Part shown: positions 46,133-56,458 of the stretch, in pieces
Position numbering within the stretch: position 1 is the first letter of the stretch
How the letters are laid out: every line of letters begins with the position of its first letter
Source of the DNA: Phyto melanocephala
Lineage: Eukaryota > Arthropoda > Insecta > Diptera > Rhinophoridae
Reading direction: 5' to 3'
Assembly (NCBI GenBank): GCA_941918925.1
Contig: OW799235.1
Span: forward strand, 42,934,701 to 42,998,700
DNA length: 64,000 nt
The notes under the pieces: generated by a model
Seen by the model: only the letters and a program-made list of their open reading frames with translations
Databases searched by the model: none
Told to the model about the DNA's origin: nothing
Position numbers and translations under genes: made by a program

Positions 46133-46201
46133 GCCTGGCTAACTGAGCTGGTGATACATGAGACTCTTTTCTCTTGGTCGTGAGAGTTCCCCACGTTGGG
46201 C
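46133..46201 (+). pseudogene. tRNA-Lys(CTT)-like relic
   Basis: Aligns over its whole length with fly tRNA-Lys(CTT): acceptor/D-arm GCCTGGCTAACTGAGC, exact anticodon-arm start CATGAGACTCTT (anticodon CTT), variable loop GGTCGTG, and exact 3' end CCCCACGTTGGGC. Changes in the D-loop and loss of the GTTCGA B-box core make it non-functional. It may be a dead tRNA gene, a SINE head or a retroelement-derived tRNA copy; the sequence to 46264 has no A-rich tail. Confidence 0.7.
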
Positions 46202-46264
46202 TTCTAAATGGATAAACAACCCGCTCACCGTTCCCTCTGGATAAAACCAGCGAGACCGGAGTTT

Positions 46265-46715
46265 TGTTGCGGGTCACTTTACGATGCTGTGAAGTTTTTG
46301 AATTCTTAATGACTCAGAACTGTAGGGTTCATGACGTCATAGATTGGTGGTCATGGTTGTTTTTTGGTGTGTTCTTTTCTTTAAAATCTTCGTTTTTTTT
46401 TGTTTATTTAGGTTTTTGTTTGCTGTTTTATTTTTGGTTTTTAATTATTTTTGTTTCGACTGCTTAGTTTTTTTTGTGGTTATTGTTCTTTTTGATTTTT
46501 GTTTGCTTGTATGTGTTGATACGGCTGAAAAGAGATAAGGGAAAATTATTAATTTTATTGTTGAAAATTGGTTAGGAACGATATTTTACATTATACTTAC
46601 GCTGATTTATCTTCTGGTTCGGTTGTAATTTTTTTAATTGGTCTGAAAAGATAATTAAATGCGAAAATATTAGAAAAAAAGAATAAAATACTTACATGTG
46701 TCCAATGGCTGCTTC
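46265..46715 (-). other. element C leader, second copy
   Basis: Near-identical to 11030-11485: start of gag (minus strand), T-rich leader and the two intron-like segments at 46525-46600 and 46643-46695. Both copies end at the same base (GGCTGCTTCT), suggesting a real element boundary there. Confidence 0.75.
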
Positions 46716-47070
46716 TCGATATTTTTTTCACAAAAACAACATTACAACAACAACATACATACATACAAACGTGTATACTGGTTAGAGAATACGTGGCATC
46801 GAATCCCAGCTAAGCCAAAAAATTTTTTTTTCATGTTTTATATATTTTTTTTTTTTTAATTTTTTTTTATTTTTTTTTATGTTTTATTTAATATATTATT
46901 TATATTTTTATTATTATTTTTTTTAAATATTTTTTTTTTAATTTTTTTTATTATTTTTTGTTTGTTTTATATTTATTATATATATTTTAATTATTTTTTT
47001 TTTTAATTTTTTTTTAAATTTTTTTTAAAATTTTTTTTTTTATTTAAACATACATACGTAAATTTATATT
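46716..47070. other. low-complexity T-rich stretch with weak tRNA-like segment
   Basis: 46770-46812 has GGTTAGAGAATACG and GGCATCGAATCCC, loosely like the D-arm and B box of a tRNA or SINE. 46812-47045 is almost pure T/A. No gene. Confidence 0.35.
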
Positions 47071-47312
47071 CACCCTTATTCCATATAACGTCATCAATAC
47101 GAAACGATGTCGTTTTGCGTCGATTGTTGTAAATCGGTATGCCCATCATCAATATCAAATTGTATCGATAAGCGTCGATGCATTTTTCGTATGCCGTACG
47201 CAACGTTAACGACGGCATCGATTTCAATTGGCTCTGATTTTATCGTCGGTCTGGTTTGTGTCGAAACAGTTTTAGTTTTTGAATTTTTTTTGCAATAGCA
47301 CAATTTTAAAAA

Positions 47313-48171
47313 ATGGAAAAAGGAAAAAAAATTACTAACAGTGTTCAATTTAATACATTAGTGGAGGAGATGGAAAAAAATCCACCACTTGCCAAAGGTT
47401 TCCAAAAAGGCAGTCTTCCTAGTGACTTCAAAGAGCAGTGGGAAAGAATTGCAACCATATTAAATGCGCTTGGTCCACCGAAAAGAGCAGGTGATGGTTG
47501 GCAAAAGGTAAGATAAATAGTTATAAAAAAATTATTGCATAATAAAATTGTTTTTAAAGGTTTGGCGGGATTTGAAATTCAAAGTAAAGAAAAAATTAGT
47601 GGCAAATAAGACAGAGTGTACGTCTACTGTGGGCGGAATATTTAAACAGATGATACTTAGCCCGCTGGAAGAAGCCGTAGCTAACGTGGTTCAATTTCAG
47701 AAGCAGCTAAACCCAAAAGGATATTTTCAGGGAGAGGAAATCATTGAATGTGAGGATGTAGAAATAGAAGTTGTGGAAAGCAACGAATTGGTTCTTCAAA
47801 ATGAAAGTGAAATACCGTTAGCTTCAACTTCTATACAGAGCGCCGAAAATTGCACCCCTTTAAGAAGAAAGGAAAAATCTTCCTCAAAGAAACCAGGGTC
47901 ACCTAATGCTCACTATGAACTGCTCCAAAAGCACAGCGATGAACAGGCGCATATTTTAAAAGATATTAATAATTCAATGTCATCAATGAAAAGAAACCTA
48001 CAAGACTTAAGTAGATACCAAAAAGATTTATTAGAAATAGAAAAAAAGAAATATCAGTTATTATTGGAGGAAAATGAAAGAAAAAAAGAACAGCATGAAT
48101 CCGAAATGAAAATTAAAAGAATTAAATTATCAATCAAGGAAAAAGAGTTGGAGGTGCTGAACAAAAGCTAG
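47313..48171 (+). CDS. Harbinger Myb/SANT-like DNA-binding protein
   Basis: Two exons, 47313-47507 and 47560-48171, with a 52-bp GT-AG intron; together 268 residues. The N-terminal ~90 residues form a Myb/SANT-like (MADF-related) trihelix with Trp at FKEQWERI, GWQK and VWRDLKFKVKKKL. An acidic/Ser-rich middle follows, then a charged coiled coil (LLEIEKKKYQLLLEENERKK) and a basic C terminus. In Harbinger elements this partner carries the transposase to the nucleus and to the DNA ends. No lesion was found. Confidence 0.85.
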
Positions 48172-48343
48172 ACATATTTCATGTTGTCCTTTCAACCATT
48201 ATAGTATATGTATATAAAAACCTTTACAATGTGCCTTTATATCAAAAGCTTTAATGAATTTTTTGTTTTGTTTATGTTTTTTAGTATAAGATTAAAATTT
48301 TTATGTTAAAAAAAAGAAAATGAATTAAAAGACTGATTTTAAA

Positions 48344-49584
48344 TTAAAGAAAACTTCGTTTTATTTCATCTCTTATATGAGCTGCCTCAGAACCTTGTAA
48401 AATTTCAGCATCGTCATACACTTCTTCATAAATTTGTACACTATCTAATTCATTTGCAATATCTAAACCATATTGAATACATATATTGTTAAGTGCAGCG
48501 CAAACATTAACAATTTGTATTGCCTTTGCCGGGGTATAATGCAGCTGACGAGCGCCAAGAATGCATCGAAAACGGTTTTTGAGAACTCCAATAGTTCGTT
48601 CCACTATATTCCGTGCTTTCGCATGTTTCATATTATAGATAGCTTCCGCACTGCCTGAAGCTGTGGACCGATATGGCGTCATTAAAAAAGGCTCAAGTGG
48701 ATAGCCTGCATCACCTAAGGAGGAAATTTTAATTATTTAATTTTTAATAGAAATTGAGCTCTCACCTAATAACCACGAATTACGATCACCAGCATTGTAT
48801 TTTTCTTTTAAAATACGTTTAGCATGGCTGACATTCCATATTAGAGTCATGAGAAGAACCTCCAAATCGCGCATCTAAGAAGCGTATTCGCATTTTGTGA
48901 TCACAAATCTTAGTTGATAAAAAATACATACATATATAAATAATAATAAAAGAACAAGCACAACATTTTGAAGAACTTACAACCATTGCATTTAAGCTGA
49001 AATACCCCTTGCGATTTAAGTAGAGATGCTGATTTTCTCTATTTGGGGCCAATATTTTTATGTGGGTGCCATCCACACACCCAATGACACCAGGAAAATC
49101 AGATTTCTGGAAAAAATGCAGCTTTGCTTCAGCTTTTTCTGCGTCTGTCATAGCAAATTTTATCCATAGTGGACAAATTTTCCTTTCTATAACATCCACA
49201 ATCTCAGAAATTATCTTAGACACCATTGGCTGAGATAATCCTAAGTTAAAATCATTAGCGACACTAAGCTGGTAGGATCCTTGCGCTAAAAATCTTAACG
49301 TTGCAGCCAATTTTATGGTATGCGAAATATGTGTCGACCTGACTCGATATTTTAAATGTGGCGTTATAGTCTCCAGCACATAGCTGAATGCATCCTTATT
49401 TAGGCGAAAAAAACTTTCGAACCTTTCAAAGAAATTAACTCATAGCAAATAGAAAGAATACTTACTTTTCATCGGGTAATTGAAATATATTTGAATTCTG
49501 CCTTATTATTCTTCTTTGTAACACCATTTTTTTTTTCTTTTCCACATCATTCGGGTCAGAATTACAATCAGGTACAAAAAACAT
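48344..49584 (-). pseudogene. PIF/Harbinger transposase (HARBI1-like), one frameshift
   Basis: Four exons on the minus strand: 49584-49466, 49422-48981, 48908-48766, 48714-48344, with GT-AG introns of 43-72 bp that restore the frame. The helix-turn-helix part contains LGLSQPMVSKIISEI. The DDE_Tnp_4 domain shows GVIGCVDGTHI (first Asp), FLDARFGGSSHDSN (second Asp region) and the C-terminal KARNIVERTIGVLKNRF (Glu). A small deletion (about two bases) near 48840, between HDSN and WNVSHAKR, breaks the frame; otherwise it encodes ~358 residues. This is the only damage seen in the element. Confidence 0.85.
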
Positions 49585-49949
49585 TTTAGTTATTTAAAGT
49601 TATATAATTAATAGTTTATATTTCAACTCTACGTTCTATTTTATTTTCTGTAAATATTTCGCTCTCCTTCAAAAAAAACTTAATAAAAACTAAAAACAAA
49701 AAAAACAGCTTTCTAAATTGTTAGAGATGTGCTTTAAAAACGATAAACCATCGACATCGTTACGCTGCTCTTATGGCATACTAGTTTTGTATTGAATTGA
49801 TGACGATGTCGATAAAATTTGAGATTGATATTGAATTGATGACGATGACGACGACGTTAAATGGAATAAGGGCGATTATATATGTATGTACGTATTTCAT
49901 ATGGGGAATGGTGATACAAACTACTGTTATTGCATGACTACACGTTGTG

Positions 49950-49995
49950 AAGGGTACATAAGATTCGGCATGGTCGAATATAGCGCTCTTACTTG
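49950..49995 (+). mobile_element. 3' end of a second Helentron-like element
   Basis: GGGTACATAAGATTCGGC...TAGCGCTCTTACTTG matches the right terminus of 38034-40425, including the hairpin (49973-49989). Its left part is not identified. Confidence 0.65.
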
Positions 49996-52207
49996 TTTTT
50001 TGTTTGTATTTGAGTTTAGGGTTTAGTTGTCGCTGGCACGAGTCTGAATAGTTTATTTGTTTGGTTTTTCTTTGTATTTAGTAATTTTGTTTCTCTTTAG
50101 TTGTTCGCGGTGGTTGAAATTATGTCGGTTTGTTTACATTTTTATTTTTTACTCATTTTACAGTTGCCAGTACTGTAGTGTTGGTGTAGTACGTAGTAAA
50201 ACGATATATAGATTGGCAATGCAAGAAGCACAGTGTTGTATTTCCCATTCAACTTTGACTTAAAAGCTATAGGAAAGTAAAACTTAAATTAATTTTTTTT
50301 AAGGATGAATGGATAAATAGCAGCTTACTGGTTTTATGGTATCCTGATATAAGGAAAATCTGTAAAGTAGTTTTTTTTGAGGAAAATTATGGAAATTTTT
50401 TGTTTTAGGAGAAAATAATGTAAGAACAATTAATTAAATATATATGGAGTTTTATTTATTTATTTTTTAAGTTTTATTTATTTATTTATTTTTTGAAGTT
50501 TTAATAAACAGATTTTTCTAGAATTTTTAGAAAATGTAAGAAAAAAAGATGGCGATAGGCGCGAAAATAAATTGGAAAAACAAGAGGAAGAATAAAAGGA
50601 AAATTAGTTGAAGTATTGGAAAAATTTTGATCATAAGTCAAAAATCACTCGAAGTGTTCACATGTATTTGTAAAAAAAAAAATCTTTTTTGTTCTTGAAA
50701 TTAATTAAAAGTAAACTTAAAAGTGAATGTAAATAGAAAATTTGTTTTGATATTTTCTATAAATAAAATATAATCCTGGTGCTTCATACAAACATACGGA
50801 GTGTATATATAAAGAAAAAAAAAACTTAAGATAAGAAAATGGTTGTTTTTTTTGGTAGCACAGTTTATTGTATTTCAAAATTGTATGTTTAAATTAGCTG
50901 GCTATAAAGTGGAATAGTGCCTGAAGTATCCAACGTATAAGGAATTCCAGCAGGGAAAAATTTCATGGCTAAAGGAGGAAATATATGCTGTTTATAATAT
51001 CTGGTAAAGGAAGAACCTCTAGTCTTGTATCCAGCGAATATACGTAAAAGAAGATATAGCCAGGTAACCTTTTAGTATTGTTTTTTTATATTGGTGAACC
51101 CGCGTGGAAACACAAAAGCGTTAATTTAGAGTTTGTGTTGAAAGATTAAAAAATAGAGAAATTTGCTAAAAAGAAAGAGAAAATTTTAATTTGAAAAAGA
51201 AAAAAATATAGAAAAAAAAGAAATTAAATTTTATATAAATAAAAAAAATTGTTATATTTAATGTAAAATTTGTAAGTTATTGCTTATTATTACAATTGTT
51301 TATTTTTTGTGTAAGTAAATAAATAAATTGTTTGTTAGTGTAGTATTTAATTTACTCTCCACGAAATTTTTGTTAAGAGTTAGTAGTACCCTTAAGTTAG
51401 GCAACAGTTTTTTTATGTTTATTTTGTTTCTATATAAAATGTTAGAGGGAGTTGGTATTTATTTTGTTTATTAACAAAACCGGGAATAGAAAGATAAATA
51501 AACGGATATAGGTTCCGATCAATTAGGTTTTTTTTAAGAATACGTATAAGAATAATTTTTTTTTGTAAGATAAATTACTATCCTTAGGGAGCTCCTTCAG
51601 GTTAGTGTAAGATAGAAAGAAAATATAGACCAGAAAACTGTTTTGAACCTGAAAGAAAGGAAAATTTGAATTTTAAAATTTGCGTAAGTCGGTGTTGTAG
51701 TGTATTAATGTCGTGGTGTATGCATTGCATAGTTTATGAATATATATTGCTGCGTATGCATATTGTAATTAATAAATATATGTCGTGGTGTGTGTATATT
51801 ATAGTGTGTACTTGGCACACGCTGTGGTGAATGATCTGACAAATAATGTGCACCACAAGCTTAATGCACTCTTCAATATTTTGTTTGCAATAAACAAAAA
51901 GGGTCTCATGTTACACACAACGATAATACAGCTAGCACTCAATGCATAGTGCAATGACTAGTGCGTTTTGTATTGGTTTATTTAAACCACAATGTTAGTG
52001 GTTCTACTGTTCTACTGGAGTGCTAAAATATAATAGCACCCAAGGAAAAATACTTAAAAAGCACCCACAGCACTAAAATAAAGTGCTAAAAATTTAAATA
52101 AAATTAAGAGTGCTTAAAAATAGCACCACATAATTGTTGTCCTGGTAAACCAGCCAAAAGGTTGCCAGCTGCGAAGAAGGAAGACGATACAGCCAAAGGT
52201 ATCGGAT
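49996..52207 (+). other. 5' region (LTR/leader) of element D
   Basis: 2.2 kb of AT-rich sequence before the first D frame. A primer-site candidate TTGGTGAACCCGCGTGG lies at 51091-51107. LTR edges could not be fixed. A block GGGAGCTCCTT at ~51588 resembles one in the LTR of A (12835), possibly by chance. Confidence 0.35.
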
Positions 52208-52477
52208 ATGATGAAAGAAGGCCCTCAACCAATTACAATTGAGGAGTACAAAAGACGACAGCAAAAGAAAAAGGAAGAAATACCAACAATCGCAATCATC
52301 AGCCGAAAGCCCAAGAGAAGAGGAGGCTACCTCTGCAGACTCAAGTGAGAAAAGGCAATCTTGCTTAGAGAAGTCAACAGACAACCCCCACCCCGCTGGG
52401 AAGATGCTACTACAATTTGGAAGAGAATAGACGAATTTGAGCAGCAAATTCAGGCATACCTGAATAGAAGAAAATAA
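52208..52477 (+). pseudogene. small 5' ORF of element D
   Basis: MMKEGPQPITIEEYKRRQ through KPKRRGGYLCRLK to a stop at 52346-52348, then in another frame IWKRIDEFEQQIQAYLNRR to 52477. The order of a basic RRGG segment and a C-terminal helix recalls the small first ORF of mdg1/412-type elements; the function in the family is unclear. A frameshift splits it. Confidence 0.5.
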
Positions 52478-52751
52478 GTAGAAAAAAAAAGAAAAAAAAG
52501 AAAAAAAAAATTTTTATATTTTTAATTAGTAGATTTTTAATGAAGTGCATAGATAAAGTGCACTCATAGGTCAGTAGGCGTTAACCGCCGTTGACAAAAG
52601 ATTTTTTTAAACATAGAATAAAATAAATTAGAATAAAATTATTCTAAATTGAAAATAAAATAAGAAAAAATTTAGAATGAAATAAAATAAAAATGTATAT
52701 TGAAAGGAAAATTTTTTTATAATTTGTAAACTTAATATGGTTCTCAATAAA

Positions 52752-52955
52752 ATGAATAGGAAAAATCTTAATAAAAGAAAACCTAAGAATCCAATTAATT
52801 AGGATTATGTAGAATATAATCCAACAATAGAGGAGGAAATAAGGAACTTAGAAAAGTTATGGAAATATTTGAATATAGAGGGAAAACCATCAGAAGAGGA
52901 TATTAGGAATCCAGAAAGCAGGAATATAGGAAAATATAGAAAAAGAACAGGTTAA
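52752..52955 (+). pseudogene. second small frame of element D
   Basis: 68 codons with one internal TAG (52800-52802): NRKNLNKRKPKNPIN, stop, then DYVEYNPTIEEEIRNLEKLW. Basic then acidic, likely part of the original gag-upstream frame. 52956-53193 has no further clear coding. Confidence 0.4.
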
Positions 52956-53193
52956 GATAATATTAATTCCCGTAATGTGTAGGTCTAAGACTAATATAGA
53001 TCACCCACACGCTAGCATAGTGAACGAAATAGAAATAGGAAAACAGTCAATTAATCTACAAATCGTAGAAGTATGTTTGATATTTATAACAATTATAATA
53101 GGAATTAGTTTTTTATAACATATATATTTGAAGCATAACAAGAACTTGAGGAAAAGATATATAAGTAGGGCAAATGATTTAGATAAAGTATAA

Positions 53194-53930
53194 ATGGAGA
53201 AATGGAACTTGATTGAACATATAATCTCATTAGAAAAAGAAAAATTTAGAAAGTCAGAGGAAGAAACCGACACAGAAACGGAAATGCCTCAACCAATAAC
53301 AGAATTTTTGAATACAGCCTCAAGGCTGATAATTGAGTTCGATGGAAAACCCGAGAACTTAAGGGCATTCATTGATTCACTGCAATTGGTCGATGCCATA
53401 AAGGATACACAGACTGCGGTATCTCTGATTACTGTTCGGAGATAGAAGCGCTTACGAAATCGCTGGAAAGTGCTTATATATCAGATGGGTTGCCATGCGA
53501 ACTGGCAAACAGGTACTCTACACAAGTGGCCGTAAAGGCACTAACTAAGAACTGCACGATAGATAAGGTAAAACTTATAATGGAGGCAGGCCAATTTAGC
53601 AACATGAACGAGGCTGTTGGCAAATTTATAAATAGTTGCACTGAGGCAACAGGGCAACAGAACTCGATACTACACTTCGGTCAAAGACCTAATTTTAGGA
53701 ATTACCGGGGAAACAGTAGAAGATTTCGCGGAGGATTTAATTACCCACGAAACATGACAGGTAATAATAATTATGCTGAAAATAATTACGGCAGGAATAT
53801 TAATAATAATAATGATAATAGGAACAGACAAGGATATAGAAATCGTAGGTCTGGAAACTACGTCCGACCAATGGTTTTAGACGACAATAGTTCGGGAAAC
53901 TCGAACGATCCCCTAAGAGTAGAACAGTAA
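53194..53930 (+). pseudogene. gag: element D gag (frameshifted)
   Basis: 53194-53445 gives the N-terminal capsid (LIIEFDGKPENLRAFIDSLQ); a frameshift near 53440 leads to 53490-53930 (LTKNCTIDKVKLIMEAG). The C terminus is a Gly/Arg/Asn-rich nucleocapsid (FRNYRGNSRRFRGGF, NNNNDNRNRQGYRNRRSG) without a CCHC knuckle. Confidence 0.7.
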
Positions 53931-55718
53931 ACAATAGAATTTGCAACCTCAATCTCAACTTATGCTTCTTCGTCAACTTTTATATACATAACACTAAAAC
54001 AGAAATAATACTACCAGTAGACACAGGTGCTGATATTTCAATAATAAAATCAAAACATTTAAAAATAAACACTAACAGAAGGACAACACTGAGTGGAATA
54101 GGACAGGGTAAAATCAATTCCATAGGAAGCATATTTTTCGACTTAAATTTTGGAAATTATTTAATACCTCACAACTTTCAGGTAGTACAGAATGATTTTC
54201 CAATACCTTGTGATGGAATTATTGGCATGGACTTCATTAAGAAGTATAATTGCATCCTAGACTTTAATGAAGATTGTGATTATCTTGTCCTACGCCCCTC
54301 TTACATACCACAACCAATAGAGATACCAATTACGAATAACTGCGATAATATTGATTTGCCACCAAGGTGCGAAGTAATACGCCACATTAAGTTTGTTAAT
54401 ACAAATGGTGAATTATTGATTCCAAATCAGGAAATTGTACCAGGTGTATTTATTGCAAATACATTGGTGAAATCAAACAAAGCATTTATTCGTATCATGA
54501 ACACTAATGACACTATAACCACAATTGAAAGTAGTAAAATAAAAACCGAAAACCTCTCTGAATATGATATAATATAAAGGAACCACTGTAAAAAAGCACC
54601 AAGAAAATCGGAAATAATGAAGATTTAAAAAAAAAATTTTCCAAAACAGTTTGAGAAAACATTAACTGAACTTTGTGAGTCATACTGTGATGTCTTCGGT
54701 TTAGAAACAGAAAGTATTACAACAAATAACTTCTATGAGCAAAAGTTGAGAGTGAAGGATTCACAACCGGTATACATTAAAAACTACCGGATACCACGGA
54801 CACATAAGGAGGAAATAGATAAACACGTAAAGAAGCTAATACAAGACAAAATAATAGAATCTTCATATTCTGAATATATCAGTCCAATTCTTTTAGTACC
54901 AAAAAAGTCTCTACCGAATTCTGAGACGAAACGATGGAGACTTGTAATAGACTACAGGCAGTTGAATAAAAAGTTAATCGCGGATAAATTCCTATTACCA
55001 AGAATAGACGATATCCTAGATCAATTTGGTAGGGCAAAGTATTTTTCATGTCTAGATCTTATGTCTGGATTTCACCAGATTAAATTGGATAAAGATTCTA
55101 GGGACTTAACATTATTTTCGGCGAACAACGGTTCGTATAGATTCACTAGATTACCTTATGGTTTGAAAATAGCACCCAATTCTTTTCAAATAATGATGAC
55201 ACTCGCCTTTAGCGGTTTAAGACCAGATCAGGCATTCCTATATATGGATGATTTGGTTGTGTTGGGGTGTTCAGAGAAGCACATACTTGCCAATTTGACA
55301 GACGTATTTGAATTATGTCGACAGCGCAACCTTAAATTGCATCCTGAAAAATGTTCATTCTTTATGCGGGAGGTAACGTATTTAGGACACAAATGTACTG
55401 ATAAAGGAATACTTCCAGACGATAGTAAATATACGGTTATCGAAAATGACCCGAAACCGAATGATGCGGAGGTTTGTCGCTTTTTGCAATTACTACCGTA
55501 GATTTATCAAAAATTTTTCTGAGTATTCCAGACACTTTACCAGACTGTCCAAAAAGGGCGTTCCCTTGAAAACCTAAAGAAGGCATTAATGAGTCCGACA
55601 CTACTTCAATACCCCGATTTTACAAGGGAATTCTGCATAACAACCGACGCAAGTAAGAATGCTTGTGGAGCTGTGCTAACCCAAGAACACGAGGGAGAAC
55701 ATTTACCGATAGCGTACG
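53931..55718 (+). pseudogene. pol: element D pol (protease, RT, partial RNase H)
   Basis: Protease motif PVDTGADISIIK at ~54015, with CDGIIGMDFIKKYN downstream; an open stretch 54227-54577 follows. RT 54746-55501 has the palm DLMSGFHQIKL and an intact YMDD (FLYMDDLVVL). A one-base loss near 55475 shifts the frame into NYYRRFIKNF, and a small deletion follows near 55565. RNase H begins with CITTDASKNACGAVL and is cut after IAYE by the LTR of E. Integrase is absent. Confidence 0.8.
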
Positions 55719-55962
55719 AGTTATGAATAAAACACTTTTTAAAGGTTTTACTTCTTTATTTGTTGAACTGAATCTTAAGACTAACTTCTTCAATACAATT
55801 TGTTTCACTTAAGCTAAGCAACATAAACTTTTTATGCTTACGTTGCTGTCTGGCAAAATGTGGGAACGAAAACAAATGTGTAATTTAAAACTATAAAGTT
55901 CCCTACACTTTGCCAGCTGTCATTGACCATTATGGGAGTGGGTATGTAACTGGTATGTAACT
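55719..55962 (-). repeat. 3' LTR of element E (244 bp)
   Basis: On the minus strand it begins AGTTACATACC after the purine tract AAGGGGTGGAGG (55963-55974) and ends ATTCATAACT, the AGTTA/TAACT ends of errantiviruses. The plus-strand flank ends in GTACG, fitting the purine/pyrimidine-alternating target. 55975-56200 is 3' untranslated and AT-rich. Confidence 0.75.
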
Positions 55963-56200
55963 CCTCCACCCCTTGTCTAAAACACTCCTGGGTTTTAATA
56001 CTATAAAACAAGTAGTATGTAATTATGTATGTAAGTATTATTCTATATAAATGTACACTATCTATAGATGTGTAGTTATTTTATAAGTAAATACAAACAA
56101 TGTTATTTCATTATATACTTATATATAAAAAATTATTTTATTTATTTATTTATTTCAACTATAATAGTATTTAATATACAGTAGTTTTTGAATATAGTTT

Positions 56201-56458
56201 TTATGTGCTGTCATTACGGTATTTATTTAAAATATCCTCAGTGTTAAGCACCGTGATATTTTTTGTTTCATTTAATTCTAAATTTATGTTTTTTCTTCTT
56301 AATAGGTATATGATTATTGATATAGCTATGATTAATATTATCACTGTCAAGTTAAGTCCATAAACCATTTTACTGTGAAATTTTAGTTCCTTTATTTCGT
56401 TAATATTTTGTATATGGTCTATCATGATTTTGTCAAATCTAATGTCAGTATGAGTCAA
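56201..56458 (-). pseudogene. env: element E env, C-terminal transmembrane tail
   Basis: 85 codons: an extracellular helix (IDHIQNINEIKEL), a transmembrane segment (NLTVIILIIAISIIIYLL) with RR stop-transfer and a short cytoplasmic tail, the end of an errantivirus envelope protein. The surface part, cleavage site and fusion region are deleted. It joins directly to the remnant of integrase at ~56450, overlapping its last codons in another frame. Confidence 0.7.

Larger units (their letters stand above)
47071..49874. mobile_element. PIF/Harbinger element, nearly complete
   Basis: Terminal inverted repeats CACCCTTATTCCAT on the left and CGCCCTTATTCCAT (reverse-complemented) on the right, continuing imperfectly with AACGTC. 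Flanked by a 3-base duplication ATT (47068-47070, 49875-49877), as expected for the superfamily. It contains the usual pair of genes, a Myb-like protein (plus) and a DDE transposase (minus), arranged tail to tail. Confidence 0.9.
49996..55718 (+). mobile_element. element D, mdg1/412-like gypsy, interrupted by E
   Basis: Plus-strand order: small 5' frame, second small frame, gag, protease, RT and start of RNase H, cut at 55718 by the LTR of element E. The stretch RCEVIRHIKFVNTNGELLIP with NQEIVPGVFIANTLV after the protease is typical of the mdg1/412 group. The 3' remainder is not in the window. Confidence 0.7.

Noticed and set aside
46062..46277. 71-codon minus-strand frame
   Set aside because: It overlaps the tRNA relic and the start of the C leader; chance frame.
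46770..46812. A second tRNA or SINE head
   Set aside because: Only a B-box-like and a weak A-box-like segment; no cloverleaf can be drawn.
51091..51107. Primer-binding site of element D
   Set aside because: Sequence fits the general form, but no LTR end CA precedes it and no tRNA match could be confirmed; mentioned only as a candidate.
52094..52447. 117-codon minus-strand frame
   Set aside because: Antisense to the small ORF of element D and without protein-like features.
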